Assembly: GCA_963735175.1 (NCBI GenBank) | Contig: CAVTJX010000016.1 | Coordinates: forward strand, 744,001-808,000 | DNA from: CAVTJX01 sp963735175 | Lineage (GTDB): Bacteria; Electryoneota; RPQS01 | DNA length: 64,000 nucleotides | Direction: 5' to 3' | Part shown: one piece after another, positions 38,807 through 48,646 of the stretch | How positions within the stretch are numbered: position 1 is the first letter of the stretch | Layout of the letters: every line of letters begins with the position of its first letter | The notes under the pieces: generated by a model | Database searches by the model: none | Told to the model about the DNA's origin: nothing | Seen by the model: the letters and a program-made list of their open reading frames with translations, nothing else | Position numbers and translations under genes: made by a program

Positions 38807-41800
38807 CTATTGGGCTTTGACCTTGACGCGATAGAAATAGCGGGTGCCGGAAACCACGCTGGTGTCGTGATAGATTTCGCTCGTCGTGCCGCCGATGGAA
38901 TCGGCGTCGGCGGGGACGAATGTTGATATCCGGGCTGCGATAGACAACATAGCGGCGGTTGAGCAGCGGATTGCCGTACGTATCCACGTTGACCGGACTC
39001 CATGCAATGCGCACGCCTGTCGGTTGCGGTTCAATCACCAGATCTTCAACCGCTGCAGGTGGAAGCGTGTGCGCGGCGCCGCTGAGGCTATAGATCGCGC
39101 TCTGACCCCAGTCCGCGTACGATGTCTTAGCGACAACGATTATATACCAATCGGTGACGGACGGCGTGTAGATGAGCGTTTCGTCGCCGCTGCCGGCATC
39201 GACTGCCACCAGAAAAGCCGGTCGCGTCTGAAAGGCGGTGGAGTCACGATGCAACCGCAGTTCAAGATTCGCCGCTCCCGAGAGCACGTCGAGGAAGATG
39301 CGATACGTGGTACCTGCACTCAGGCAGCACTCATAGAGCTGCCAAAGGCCGTTCGCGGAAATTGTGTCGGGATTGGCCACCGCCCACGGCGCGTTGAAAT
39401 GCGCGTGATTGACACTGGTCTTGAAATCCACCACAGCGCTGTCGGTACCGGTGTAGCTGATGAGCGCGGGATACCAGAGCGATTGGAGCTGCGTCTGCCG
39501 CCAGGGCACCAGCACGTAGTCGACAACCGCCGAGCCGTAAGTCGACGAAGCGGCGAGATCGGAGAAGCCGGAGTTCGTGCCCGTGCAGTCGCGGTAGAGA
39601 TACGCGTCGTAGTCGGCGGCGGCGCTTTTCGGCAACGTAGCCGCGCCCGCCGCATAGGAAGCCACCGAGGTGAACTGGAAGCCGACGGAGTTGGGATACG
39701 TGCCGCTGCCGCGCTGAGGCGGAGTCCAGGTGATGGTGGGAACGTCGCTGTTCAGCGCGGCGGGGCTCCACACGTACTGGCCGCTCCAGCTATTGTCGCT
39801 TTCGTTCGATTCCGTGATGAGGCCGGTGTTGTCCGCGGTCATTTGCAGCGTGTGGCGGCCACCGCGGACGATACCCGAATTCCAATTGTTGGCGATGGAG
39901 TGAGCCATCGGATTCAGCGGGGAAACGTGTCCGAGGTCCTGGACTAAGACATTGTCCAGCCAGATACGGGTGCTGAAGCCCGCCGCCGCGGGAGCCGTGC
40001 CCGCGTTGCCGTCGGCGAAGTTCAGATAGGTTGCGCTGCCGCCCTGCAGCGCAGCGGGGAAGTGCGCGGCGGTCGTCGTCGCGTCGGCGGTGTTTCGTGC
40101 CACGACGGGCGCATCCCAGCCGGAAAGGCTGACGGCGGGTTTGATATTCGGCGTGCCGGGACTGTCGAAGGTGAACGTGTAGCTACCGCTCACGCCATAG
40201 CCGGTATAGTCTTTTTTCACGACAGCCGCGCAATGCCAGCCGCTCGCCGTGGGCGTCCAGTAGCGGCATTCGCCCTCGTTCGCGCCGTGGTCGTCGCCGA
40301 TGAAGGCCGCATCCGAGAATTTGTAGTAATCGCCGCCGGGGCCGTAGAGGTTCAGCGACAGGTCGAGACCGCCGGTGACGTTTTGCACGCCGATGTAATA
40401 GACGGCTCCGGCGCTGAGCCAGATTTCGTAGAGATTCATGACCTCGCTTGCGCCGAGTCCCACGCTGCGGGAGTAAGGGGGATAGTAGGACGCGGTGAGC
40501 GCGGCGTCGACTTCAACCTTGTAGTTGGCTGTTGCTGCCTCGCTGTAGCGGATCGCCTGGAAGAGGCGGTTCATGGCGCCAACGGTGTTGCCGTTGATCA
40601 GCACGAGGTCGGTCAGGCCCGCGCCGCGCGCGCTGGTTTTCTGCGGAGTGTCAAAGCCGGTCGTGTTGGAATAGCTGTCGGCATAGCTGTAGACGTCGAG
40701 ATCGTTGCCACTCTGCGGCAGCACGGCGCAGGCCAGCCAGTAAGCGCTGGCGCCGGCGGGCGGGGAGCCGCGAAAGCCGTCGCCGTTGAAGTAGACAGGA
40801 TTGCCCCACGATTTCAGGGGCGGCGCAGCGCGGTCGGCGGTGGCGTTATAGGCCGTCAGTTGCAGCGGCGACCAGACGAACTGCGCGGTGAGGGTGTTGT
40901 TGTTCTCGTTGGATTCCCGGAAGGCGTCGGTGTCATCGACATACCACTGGATCGAATGCCGTCCGCCGCGAACCGTGAGTGGACCCTGATTGGCGCCGAG
41001 AAACTCAGTGCCGGCGCCGACACGACTCCAGGCCATCCACCAGTTCGCATCGCCGTCCAGAAAGACCTTGCCGCCCACAGACGTGCCCACGCCATCCGGA
41101 GCAGGCGTCACGCCATTGTTGCGATTGTAGACATTCCAGTACGTCGTATTCGTGTTGCCCATGAGCGCCGTCAGGGCACAGGCGCTGCCGGTGGCGTCGT
41201 TGGCATTGCGCGGCACAAGAGCGCTGTACCAGCCCGCGTGACTTTGCGGTGCAACATCCGGTTCAATCGCGTTGATCGCATCGGCGAGGTCGGGCTGGAC
41301 GCCGATATCGTGCGCGCCGGTGTAGGGCGTGCCGCCGGAAGCGAGATACGTGTGCATCTGCGTGGCATTGAATGTAGTGCCGTATTTGATTTGCAGAATG
41401 CCCTGCAACTCATTGCCCGCAGCGGTGACGATCGGTGTGGCGCTGGACGTGCCGTTGAATGTATTGTTGTACCACTGCGTGCGATCCGGATCGGTACTGC
41501 CGGCCCAGCCGTACCCGTAGCCGCAAGTCCAGACGGCAGTGCCCCAGGCAAACATATCCACCCGCGAACCGTAATTGGACCAGCACATGGCCTGACGGGT
41601 GTTGGGATTGGAGGCGCCGACTAAAATCGCGTTGGAATTGCGGTATGAAGTCTGAAAGCGGCTGCCATATGCCGCGGCGTCCAGATTCGCCTGGCCGTTG
41701 CCCGCGGCTTCGTAGACGAGCAGTCCGTTGGCGGTGTGCGTCTGAATCGCGGCGAAGGTGTTATCCCAGTATTCGACGGCAATGAAACCAAACTGGGTGC

Positions 41801-42882
41801 AATTGCCGCAACCGTAATCGCAGGAATAGCCGGGATTCGGTCCGCCGGCATGAATCTCGATCAGGTACGATTCGCCGGCAAACAGATTCGCAGCCGCGAG
41901 GTTAAACGAGTTCATCCACATGTGGTCCCAATCGCTGCCCGACTGCCGCGGCCACGAGACTGCCTTGGGATGCACGCTGGACGATAGGCCGGTGACGCCA
42001 TAGCCATTGTGACAGGCGGCCAGAACCCCGATCACCGCGTCGCCGTGATCAGCCGGAGCGCCGCCGTCCCCGCCGTAAACGGAAAAATCGGAGGGAAAGT
42101 CTTCGTGGTTCTCCGTCCAGTTCAATTCGATGTCAAACAGCCAGGCATTGGGATTTCCACGCCCGGCGCTGTCGTAATAGGTCCAGGCAAATTGCGCATC
42201 CACACCACCCGGCGCCGCGGCGGTGTAGGTCTGGTCCGTTTCGTGGTTGGGCGTGACGGGCGCGACGTCGGCACAAGCCGGTTCCACTCGCGGCGCGTAG
42301 AACGCCGTCTCAACGATGTCGATGGCAATGACTTCGCGGAGCAGCTCCAAGGGTGCGGCGTTTTCGCGAATTTGCAGCACGTAGAAGTTGTTGAGATTGG
42401 CCAGATCCTGGCCGGTATTGCGCTCGCCGTTGCGCTCCCAAAAATCCAGCAGATCCGCGGATAGCGTTTCGTTTTCGGGGTAAAACAACAGGTCGGGGTG
42501 ACGGCCCAGAAAGGCGCGCAACTCGTTCAGGTTTGCTCCGGTTTTCGACCAGGGCGCGTTGTTGCGCCAGCGGACGGTCGCTTCTTCGGTAAACTTTACG
42601 ATTAACCAGCGGTGATCGGAAACGTCCACGACATTCAGATAGAAGTCCCGCGCCGTGATCCGGCGCGGCTTCAGCGGGCCTGACGCCGGATCGAAAGCCA
42701 TGGGGGGAAAGTCCGTTCCCGGCCGGCCATCCACCTGCCAGGTTCGGGCAGATTGCGGCGTGGTGGGGGACGGCACAAGTTCGCCGCGTCCGCCCGTCGC
42801 CAGTGACCCGGTTCCATACGCAGCGTTTCCGGCCAGCCAGAAGCGCCAGCACCAACGGAATCGCAGAAAATGCGCGTTTCAT
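38807..42882 (-). CDS. Secreted subtilisin-like (S8) protease with CARDB-type repeats (two frame breaks)
   Basis: Exported serine protease of about 1,358 residues. ATG 42882 after GGGAG; signal peptide MKRAFSAIPLVLALLAG, then an extra base near 42845 and the frame continues GNAAYGTGSLATGGRGEL. Catalytic triad: Asp in NAWLFDIELNWTE, His in PADHGDAVIGVLAA, oxyanion Asn in VYEAAGNGQAN and Ser in FNGTSSATPIV. After the protease domain come two long CARDB/pre-peptidase-like segments (GGRHSIQWYVDDTDAFRESN and GGRHTLQMTADNTGLITESN) and a C-terminal fibronectin-III domain. A break near 38928 leads to ISTFVPADADSIGG and the end RYFYRVKVKAQ at 38807. No type A sorting domain is seen, so export by Sec alone or another route. 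Downstream by 9 nt of the small coiled-coil gene. Confidence 0.85.
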
Positions 42883-42891
42883 GTCGCTCCC

Positions 42892-43332
42892 TTACTTCGT
42901 CGTAGTGGGAGCGACAGACGGCTTCTCTGACGCCGGCCGCGATTCGTTGCTTGGGGGTGTTTTATCCGTGCTGATCTGCGGCAGGATCTGGGTCTGCGGC
43001 GGGTTCTTCCAGAAATCAAGGGCCTTTTGAATATCGGCCACGCGATTCGCGTCATCCGCGGCCTGAGCGGATTCTAAAAGCAGTGTCAGCCGGTCGATTT
43101 CACCCTGCTGCTTCAGGTCTACGATCTGCCGTTCGAGTTCCTGTTTCTGCGCAGGCTCTAGTCCTTCCATTTGCATCAGGAGCGCGTCAATATGCGCCTG
43201 GGTCGTGGCCTGTAGCGTTTCAATCTGCTCGGCCAGGGGATCATTCAGTGCTGTCGGTTGCGGCACGAGGGGCGCAGCCAAACTGACTCTGACCCATATT
43301 AATAACAGACAAAGCACTATCCACCGGATCAT
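42892..43332 (-). CDS. Small secreted coiled-coil protein
   Basis: Intact 146-residue protein from ATG 43332, after GGAGG; upstream in-frame codons lack a site. Signal peptide MIRWIVLCLLLIWVRVSLAA. The middle is a charged helix (EQIETLQATTQAHIDALLMQ, QKQELERQIVDLKQQGEIDR) likely to form a coiled coil, and the tail is Pro/Ser/Thr-rich (PPSNESRPASEKPSV). It is 9 nt before the S8 protease and probably cotranscribed, so a chaperone, inhibitor or scaffold role is conceivable but unproven. I do not recognise a family. Confidence 0.7.
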   Translation of the reverse strand: MIRWIVLCLLLIWVRVSLAAPLVPQPTALNDPLAEQIETLQATTQAHIDALLMQMEGLEPAQKQELERQIVDLKQQGEIDRLTLLLESAQAADDANRVADIQKALDFWKNPPQTQILPQISTDKTPPSNESRPASEKPSVAPTTTK

Positions 43333-44009
43333 TGCGAAACCTCCATCCTTCAAATATTCCCGTATCATCCCATGAACTTCACAAGTTAATGTACGATGCA
43401 TAAAATTACAAGAGAGTGCTTGAGATAATTTGCAATCCTCGATAACCGCCGAAAATTATTTGTACAGTCCGCAAACGACATTGGATCAATTGGGTTTTTT
43501 AAAATATAGAAGATGCTGCACGGTGCGGGCATGTTATACCGCGAGGGGCATGAGCATTGAAATATCGGCGTGGCATTCGGCCCGGCGAATTACCGACGCG
43601 TCTCCTGCCTCGCGATGCGGGCCTGGATCCACCTGCGAATTTCATTAAGATGAGTAGCCCAAGCAGACCGGGCCGAGAATGAAAAGCGCATTCGCCTTGT
43701 TGGTGCGCCTGGGGATATTGACAATCATACGTTGCCTGCGCCAGGGCTGATCCGAACCGAGTTGAGAAAACGCATAGCGGTTCGTGGCGGGAAGCGGTAG
43801 TACTCCCCGGTGCTGGCGATACGATAATCAGCACAGCAACCTCTGTAATATAAGTATTTGTAATAACTTATAGTTATTTGAATAGTGCAGGTAAGCACTG
43901 GGAAATACCGCGCTTGCATTCACGCGTAGAAAGTGATAAATTAGAACTTAAGTGACCATCGTAAAGTAGTGCGGCAGCTTCCTTTCGCTGTATCCGGCCC
44001 GGAGATCCC
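43333..44009. other. Gene-free divergent spacer
   Basis: No convincing coding sequence; composition is less GC-rich than the neighbours, especially 43400-43510 and 43830-43950. The only strong signal is the perfect palindrome AATAACT-TAT-AGTTATT at 43862-43878. TTGTAA-17-AATAGT at about 43856-43884 on the plus strand could be a promoter for the PAP2 gene overlapping that palindrome. A long leader of 100 nt or more would follow. Confidence 0.5.
43862..43878. promoter_or_regulatory. Perfect 7+3+7 palindrome, candidate operator
   Basis: AATAACT, spacer TAT, AGTTATT, in an A/T-rich patch 130 nt before the PAP2 start and within a weak promoter-like context. Regulator unknown. Confidence 0.4.
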
Positions 44010-44732
44010 ATGAAGCGCGAGCGACTCATCTATACCGGCGCGACCCTCGGCTTTTTTGTCGTCTGGATCTTCGCGTTTTTTGCCGTGGGCAACTATGCCG
44101 CCATGCTGCCGACGCGCGACCTGACCACTGCCCTCGACCGCGCGATTCCGCTGGTGCCGGGGTTTGTGTGGCTCTACGAGTTATGCTACATCTTTCCGCT
44201 GGTGCCGCTCTTCATCGTGCGCAACTGGCACCGTTACAACCGGGCATTACTGGCGATTTTACTCGCGAACGTGACGGCCTTCGGAGTGTACCTCTTGCTC
44301 CCGCTGGCGTTTCCCAAGCCGGTTTTGGGCACCTCGCTGTCCGAACGGCTGTTGGCCTCGATCATCGCGGCGGATTTCAGTCCGGGGGCCAACAAATTGC
44401 CCAGCCTGCATGTCATTTTCTCGTGGATCGTCTATTTCCTCTGCCGCGGCGAATCGCGCAAGTCCTGGGTAACGCCCGCGGTCTTCATAACGGCACTGGC
44501 AATTTCAGTCTCGACGCTGTTTGTCAAGCAACATATTCTATATGACGTGGTGGGCGGTTTCATCTGGGCCGTGGGCTGCTGGAAGGTAGCCGGCTACCTG
44601 TATCCGCGGATGGCGAACACCGCGCTCCCGGCCCCGGTAGCGCTGCGCAACATGATTGTGCGGCCCTTTGTGCGCACCCCCCGGCCCGCGCGGCCTCCGC
44701 AGATGCAGCCCGAAGGCGCCATTGAAAAGTAA
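44010..44732 (+). CDS. PAP2-like membrane phosphatase or phosphotransferase
   Basis: Intact 240-residue polytopic membrane protein. Five or six hydrophobic segments are visible, the first at residues 8-30. The catalytic half of the PAP2 superfamily is present: NKLPSLHVIFSW, where PSLH carries the acid/base His, and VKQHILYDVVGGFIWA with the nucleophilic His and supporting Asp. The first KxxxxxxRP motif is not obvious, as in the inositol-phosphorylceramide-synthase-like (AUR1/Ipt1-like) subgroup. Probable role in lipid phosphate or head-group transfer at the outer face of the inner membrane. Stands alone with its own terminator. Confidence 0.8.
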   Translation: MKRERLIYTGATLGFFVVWIFAFFAVGNYAAMLPTRDLTTALDRAIPLVPGFVWLYELCYIFPLVPLFIVRNWHRYNRALLAILLANVTAFGVYLLLPLAFPKPVLGTSLSERLLASIIAADFSPGANKLPSLHVIFSWIVYFLCRGESRKSWVTPAVFITALAISVSTLFVKQHILYDVVGGFIWAVGCWKVAGYLYPRMANTALPAPVALRNMIVRPFVRTPRPARPPQMQPEGAIEK

Positions 44733-44755
44733 GTGGGTGATATCCGGACAAGCGA

Positions 44756-44795
44756 CGACGGGCTTTCTGTATCAGGAAGGCCCGTCTTTTTGTTG
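44756..44795 (+). terminator. Intrinsic terminator after PAP2 gene
   Basis: GACGGGC and GCCCGTC arms with the extension CTTTCTG/CAGGAAG, followed by TTTTTG. About 25 nt after the stop. Confidence 0.85.
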
Positions 44796-44823
44796 ATCCC
44801 GAGTCCGGTTTCATGAATCCCAA

Positions 44824-44845
44824 GCCCAGCGAGCTGGGCGCTACA
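44824..44845. repeat. Short palindrome GCCCAGC-GA-GCTGGGC
   Basis: Near-perfect hairpin followed by GCTAC, in the gap before the transglutaminase gene. The rest of the 44733-45106 gap holds the terminator above and the promoter at 44974; no gene is seen. Confidence 0.5.
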
Positions 44846-44973
44846 TGGGAATCAGACACTCCGCAGTCCCATATCCTTTGTGCGGCATAGAGTGTTTATT
44901 CGCTGTTAATTGGTATTTTGCGAAGATTTTCCGCGCGTCCGACAGTTCCTCAACCCTGCCCTTACCGTGGCGC

Positions 44974-45002
44974 TTGAGTTTTGCGAGAGAGTGTGGTAAA
45001 TT
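44974..45002 (+). promoter_or_regulatory. Promoter for transglutaminase gene
   Basis: TTGAGT (44974-44979), 17-nt spacer, TAAATT (44997-45002). The leader to ATG 45107 would be about 95 nt. Confidence 0.6.
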
Positions 45003-45106
45003 CTTGGTTGCAAACAGGTCCCGGCTAAGGGGCCTTGACCTCCGCATTGCGCCACTCCCGATTCCTTCCCTTCCACACCCGCGTCGCCCTTCCGAGAGGA
45101 CTTCCC

Positions 45107-46795
45107 ATGCTTCGCTTCCACGTTTTCGCGATCTTGCTCGCCTTTGCCGCGCCGGCGCTGGCGACTCCCGGCGATATCCTTACGTCAATCCCGACTCCCG
45201 GCCACGCGCCGACGGGTCTGGCCTTTGACGGTAATTACCTCTGGCTGGCCGACCGCCTGAGCGACACGCTTTACGCGATCGACCCTGCCACAGGCGCGGT
45301 CGTCGAAAACGCTGCCCGCACCCGGCTTTGTGCCGCTGGGCCTCGCCTGGGACGGCGAGCATCTTTGGTGCCTCGACGGCGAGGAAAATGGGATCTCCGA
45401 GTTGGATATTTCCACCGGCATCACGCTGCGCAGCTTCGAGTCTCCGATGCCCGGCGCGCAGGGTCTGGCATGGGACGGCAAATACCTGTGGCTGTGTGAT
45501 GACGTGGAAGACAAGATCTGCCAGCTTTCCGTTGACGACGGCACGACCACGGCGACCTATGTTGCGCCCGCCGACGCGTCGACCGGACTGACATGGTGGA
45601 ACGGCTACCTGTGGTGCGCCGACCGCAAGGCTGATAAGCTCTATCTATTCGATCCCGCTCACGGCGAAGTCGTGTTTGGAATGAACGCGCCGGGCCGCTA
45701 TACGCGCGGCCTGGCCACCGACGGCAAGGTGTTGTGGAACGTCGATTATCAGGACGACCGTATCTACGCGCTGGTGTTGGACGACGGCGCAGCGGTGCAG
45801 ATTCGTAATCCCCGCGCCCTCGAGTTAACCCTGACGCACGAATTCCGCAACTACGGCCCCGGCGACGTTCCCACGCTGGACGTGTACATCGCCGTGCCCG
45901 ACAGCTTGCCTAACCAGAAATTACTCGGCCCGGTGACGTTTGATCCCGCGCCCCTGGAGATTATCAAAGACCAGTGGCAGCAGCCGGTGGCCCACTTCCA
46001 CCGCGAGCAGTTGAAACTTGCCGGGCGCGAGCGCATCACCATGCACGCGGCAGTGGAGCTGTCCGACACCCGCACGTTTGTCTATCCGCACCGGGTGGGA
46101 AAACTCTCCGAAATTCCGCAGGATGTCCGCAAGGCGTATCTTGTGGATGAGGACAAATACCGCATCCATGACAGCACGATTGTCGACGCTGCGCGCGCGG
46201 CTATCGGCGGCGAAACGAATCCCTATTGGATGATGCGCGCGATCCACAAATATCTCCGAGAGCATTTGTTTTACGAACTGGCGGGCGGCTGGAACATTGC
46301 GCCCGAGGTACTCAAGCGCGGCAACGGCTCGTGCAGCGAATATGCGTTTGTGTTCATCGCCATGTGCCGCGCGGCGGGGATTCCCTCGCGCTACGTGGGC
46401 ACGGTGGTGGTGCGCGGCGACGACGCGTCGAGCGACGATGTCTTCCATCGCTGGTGCCAGGTGTATTTGCCGCCCTACGGCTGGGTACACGTCGATCCCT
46501 CGGGTGGCGACAAGGAGCAGCCGGCTGAAGTTGCCGAATCCATCGGCAATGTCGAGAACCGATTCCTCATCACGACGGCCGGCGGCGGCGCGTCGAAAAT
46601 ACCTCGGCTGGGGCTACAACTGCGACCAGCGCTGGACCGGCAAAGGTCCGGTGAAGGTTCACATGGAGGCCGTGGGTGAATGGAGCCCACTGCCTTCAGC
46701 CACGGGCGTTTCGAAATCCGAATCCTCCGCGTTGCCCTCCGATATGAAATCCTTCGCCGCGCCCGGCACGTGTGTGCCGTCGGAGACGAAGAAGT
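45107..46795 (+). CDS. Secreted propeller and transglutaminase-like protein (two frame breaks)
   Basis: Exported protein of about 560 residues combining a YncE/NHL-like beta-propeller with a transglutaminase-like cysteine protease fold. ATG 45107 follows AGAGGA; signal peptide MLRFHVFAILLAFAAPALA. Propeller blades repeat as GLAFDGNYLWLADRLSDTLY, GLAWDGEHLWCLDGEENGI, GLAWDGKYLWLCDDVEDKI and GLTWWNGYLWCADRKADKLY. The transglutaminase core has the nucleophile in NGSCSEYAFVFIAMCRAAG, His in DDVFHRWCQVYLP and Asp in GWVHVDPSGG. Frame breaks are homopolymer events: one A missing near 45309 and one A extra near 46600, after which YLGWGYNCDQRWTGKGPVKV continues to 46795. The enzyme could cut or crosslink peptides at the surface; substrate unknown. 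Confidence 0.85.
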
Positions 46796-46917
46796 AGATT
46801 CTCCATGCTCGCGGTGGCGACTCTCCAGCGTAGATCCGCCAACGGCGATAGTCGCCCCTTTGAGGTAAATAATGACAGACGGGTGATCTGGAGAAGTCAC
46901 TACGGCGAAATCTGATC

Positions 46918-46944
46918 CCGGGCGGGTCTCAGACCCGCCCCTAC
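46918..46944. repeat. Dispersed palindrome family A, copy 5 (inverted)
   Basis: GGGCGGGTCT (46920-46929), 1-nt loop, AGACCCGCCC (46931-46940) and CCTAC at the right end, so orientation is opposite to the copy at 7621. It lies between the transglutaminase and ammonia-lyase genes; the rest of that 225-nt gap shows nothing else. Confidence 0.8.
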
Positions 46945-47020
46945 CGATACGGCGCGCACTGCGCCGCCAACGAACCTCCGCAGCGCCTCATCGCCGCGCG
47001 GAACCCAAGGAGATGATTGC

Positions 47021-48550
47021 ATGGCTATCGTTCTGGACGGAAAGAAACTCACCATCGAAGAAATCGTGCGCGTGGCGCGCGATAATGAAACCGTCGAATT
47101 GCATCCCGGCGCCGTCGAACGCATTAAGGTCTGCCGCGATTTTTTAATGCGCAAAGTCGCCGCCAAGGAAACAATGTACGGCGTCAATACGGGAATCGGC
47201 GAACTCTCGGAAGTCGTTTTAAGCGAGGACCAGACGAAAGAGTTCCAGAAATACCTGGTCTACAACCACGCGGCGGGAATCGGCGAGCCGATGCCGGTGG
47301 AGTGGGTGCGGGCGGCGATGCTCTCGCGCTGCAACGTCCACGCCAACGGCTACAGCGCCTGCCGCCCGGAAATCACGCAGGCTTATATTAACATGCTAAA
47401 CAAGGGCGTAACGCCGGTCGTCTGCAACAAGGGCAGCGTGGGCGCGTGCGGCGACCTCGCGCCGATGTCGCAGATCGCGCTCTCGCTGATGGCCGAAGGC
47501 GAAGCCTTTTACCAGGGCGCGCGCATGCCGACGGCACAGGCGCTGGAAAAGGCTGGACTGCGCGCGCCGGGTCTGGAAGTGCGTGACGGCCTCGCCGCCA
47601 TCAACGGCAGCAACTTCATCGCCTCGATGGGCAGCATGATTATCTACGACGTGGAGCGCTGGCTGAAGCAAGCCGAAATCGCCGCCGCCATGACGCTGGA
47701 AGCGTTACTCGCCAACATGAAACCGTATGACACGCGGATCCACGAGCTGCGCGGTTTTAAGGGCTCCGTGACGAGCGCGGCCAACCTCCGCAAGCTGATG
47801 GCCGGTTCCGATCTCACCACCGGCAAGATGAAGGTGAAAGTGCAGGACGCATACAGCATGCGTTCAACGCCGCAAGTGATCGGCGCGGCCCGCGACCATC
47901 TGCGCTGGACGCGGCAGCAGTTTGAGACCGAACTGAACGGCATCGGCGACAACCCGATCTTCTGCGCCGCGGATAACGTCGTCCTCTCGGGGGCGAACTT
48001 CCAGGGCTCGCCCATCAGCGTGCCGCTGGACATGGTGGGCGCTTGCGTAACGATGGTGAGCGTGCTGTCCGAGCGTCGCTTGAACCGCCTGTTGCATCCA
48101 GCGCTGTCGGTCGGTCTGCCGGCGTTTTTGACGGGCGGCGCGGGGATGTTCAGCGGCCACATGCTCAGCCAGTACACGGCAGACATGCTGATCGTAGAGC
48201 AGCGGATTCTCAGCGCACCCGCGTGTGTGCAGTCCATTCCCGCCGCCGCCGATCAGGAAGACTTCGTGAGCATGGGCTGGAACACGGCCCTCAAGACGCG
48301 GCAGATCGTGGACAACGCCTATGGCGTGCTGGGGATTGAATTCATCGCCGCCGCGCAGGCGCTGGATTTCCGCCAGTTCCAGCCCGGTAAGGGCGTGCTG
48401 GCCGCCAAGACCGCCGTGCGCGAAGTGGTGGAACATCTCGATATCGACCGCCCGCTGTTCCGCGATCACAACAACATGACCGAGGCGGTGAAGAACCTCG
48501 CCGTTCTGAAAGCGGTGGAAAGCGCCATCGGCGAATTGCAGACGTACTGA
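47021..48550 (+). CDS. hutH: Histidine ammonia-lyase family enzyme with Ala-Cys-Gly at the MIO site
   Basis: Lyase removing ammonia from an aromatic amino acid, most likely histidine to urocanate. Intact 509 residues, the usual length; ATG 47021 follows AAGGAG. Family residues present: Tyr in MYGVNTGIGELS, His in VYNHAAGIGEP (equivalent to HAL His83, which favours histidine), QDAYSMRSTPQVIG, and the Glu of ADQEDFVSMG. The MIO cofactor normally arises from Ala-Ser-Gly; here residues 142-144 are Ala-Cys-Gly (GSVGACGDLAPMSQ). A Ser to Cys change at this site is reported to keep activity in Pseudomonas HAL, so the enzyme may still be active. No other hut genes are nearby. A tyrosine or other aromatic substrate is possible. 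Confidence 0.9.
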   Translation: MAIVLDGKKLTIEEIVRVARDNETVELHPGAVERIKVCRDFLMRKVAAKETMYGVNTGIGELSEVVLSEDQTKEFQKYLVYNHAAGIGEPMPVEWVRAAMLSRCNVHANGYSACRPEITQAYINMLNKGVTPVVCNKGSVGACGDLAPMSQIALSLMAEGEAFYQGARMPTAQALEKAGLRAPGLEVRDGLAAINGSNFIASMGSMIIYDVERWLKQAEIAAAMTLEALLANMKPYDTRIHELRGFKGSVTSAANLRKLMAGSDLTTGKMKVKVQDAYSMRSTPQVIGAARDHLRWTRQQFETELNGIGDNPIFCAADNVVLSGANFQGSPISVPLDMVGACVTMVSVLSERRLNRLLHPALSVGLPAFLTGGAGMFSGHMLSQYTADMLIVEQRILSAPACVQSIPAAADQEDFVSMGWNTALKTRQIVDNAYGVLGIEFIAAAQALDFRQFQPGKGVLAAKTAVREVVEHLDIDRPLFRDHNNMTEAVKNLAVLKAVESAIGELQTY

Positions 48551-48571
48551 TCGTTTCCGGTAGCATCGCGG

Positions 48572-48597
48572 AGGGGCGGCGCACTTGCCGCCCCTTC
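48572..48597 (+). terminator. Hairpin after ammonia-lyase gene
   Basis: GGGGCGGC, loop GCACTT, GCCGCCCC then TTC, 22 nt after the stop. The short T run makes it a weak terminator; the arms resemble family A palindromes. Confidence 0.6.
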
Positions 48598-48646
48598 AGC
48601 TATCCGTTAAAACGCATGGATTGTCCGTCAACCTTTGAGTTTATTC

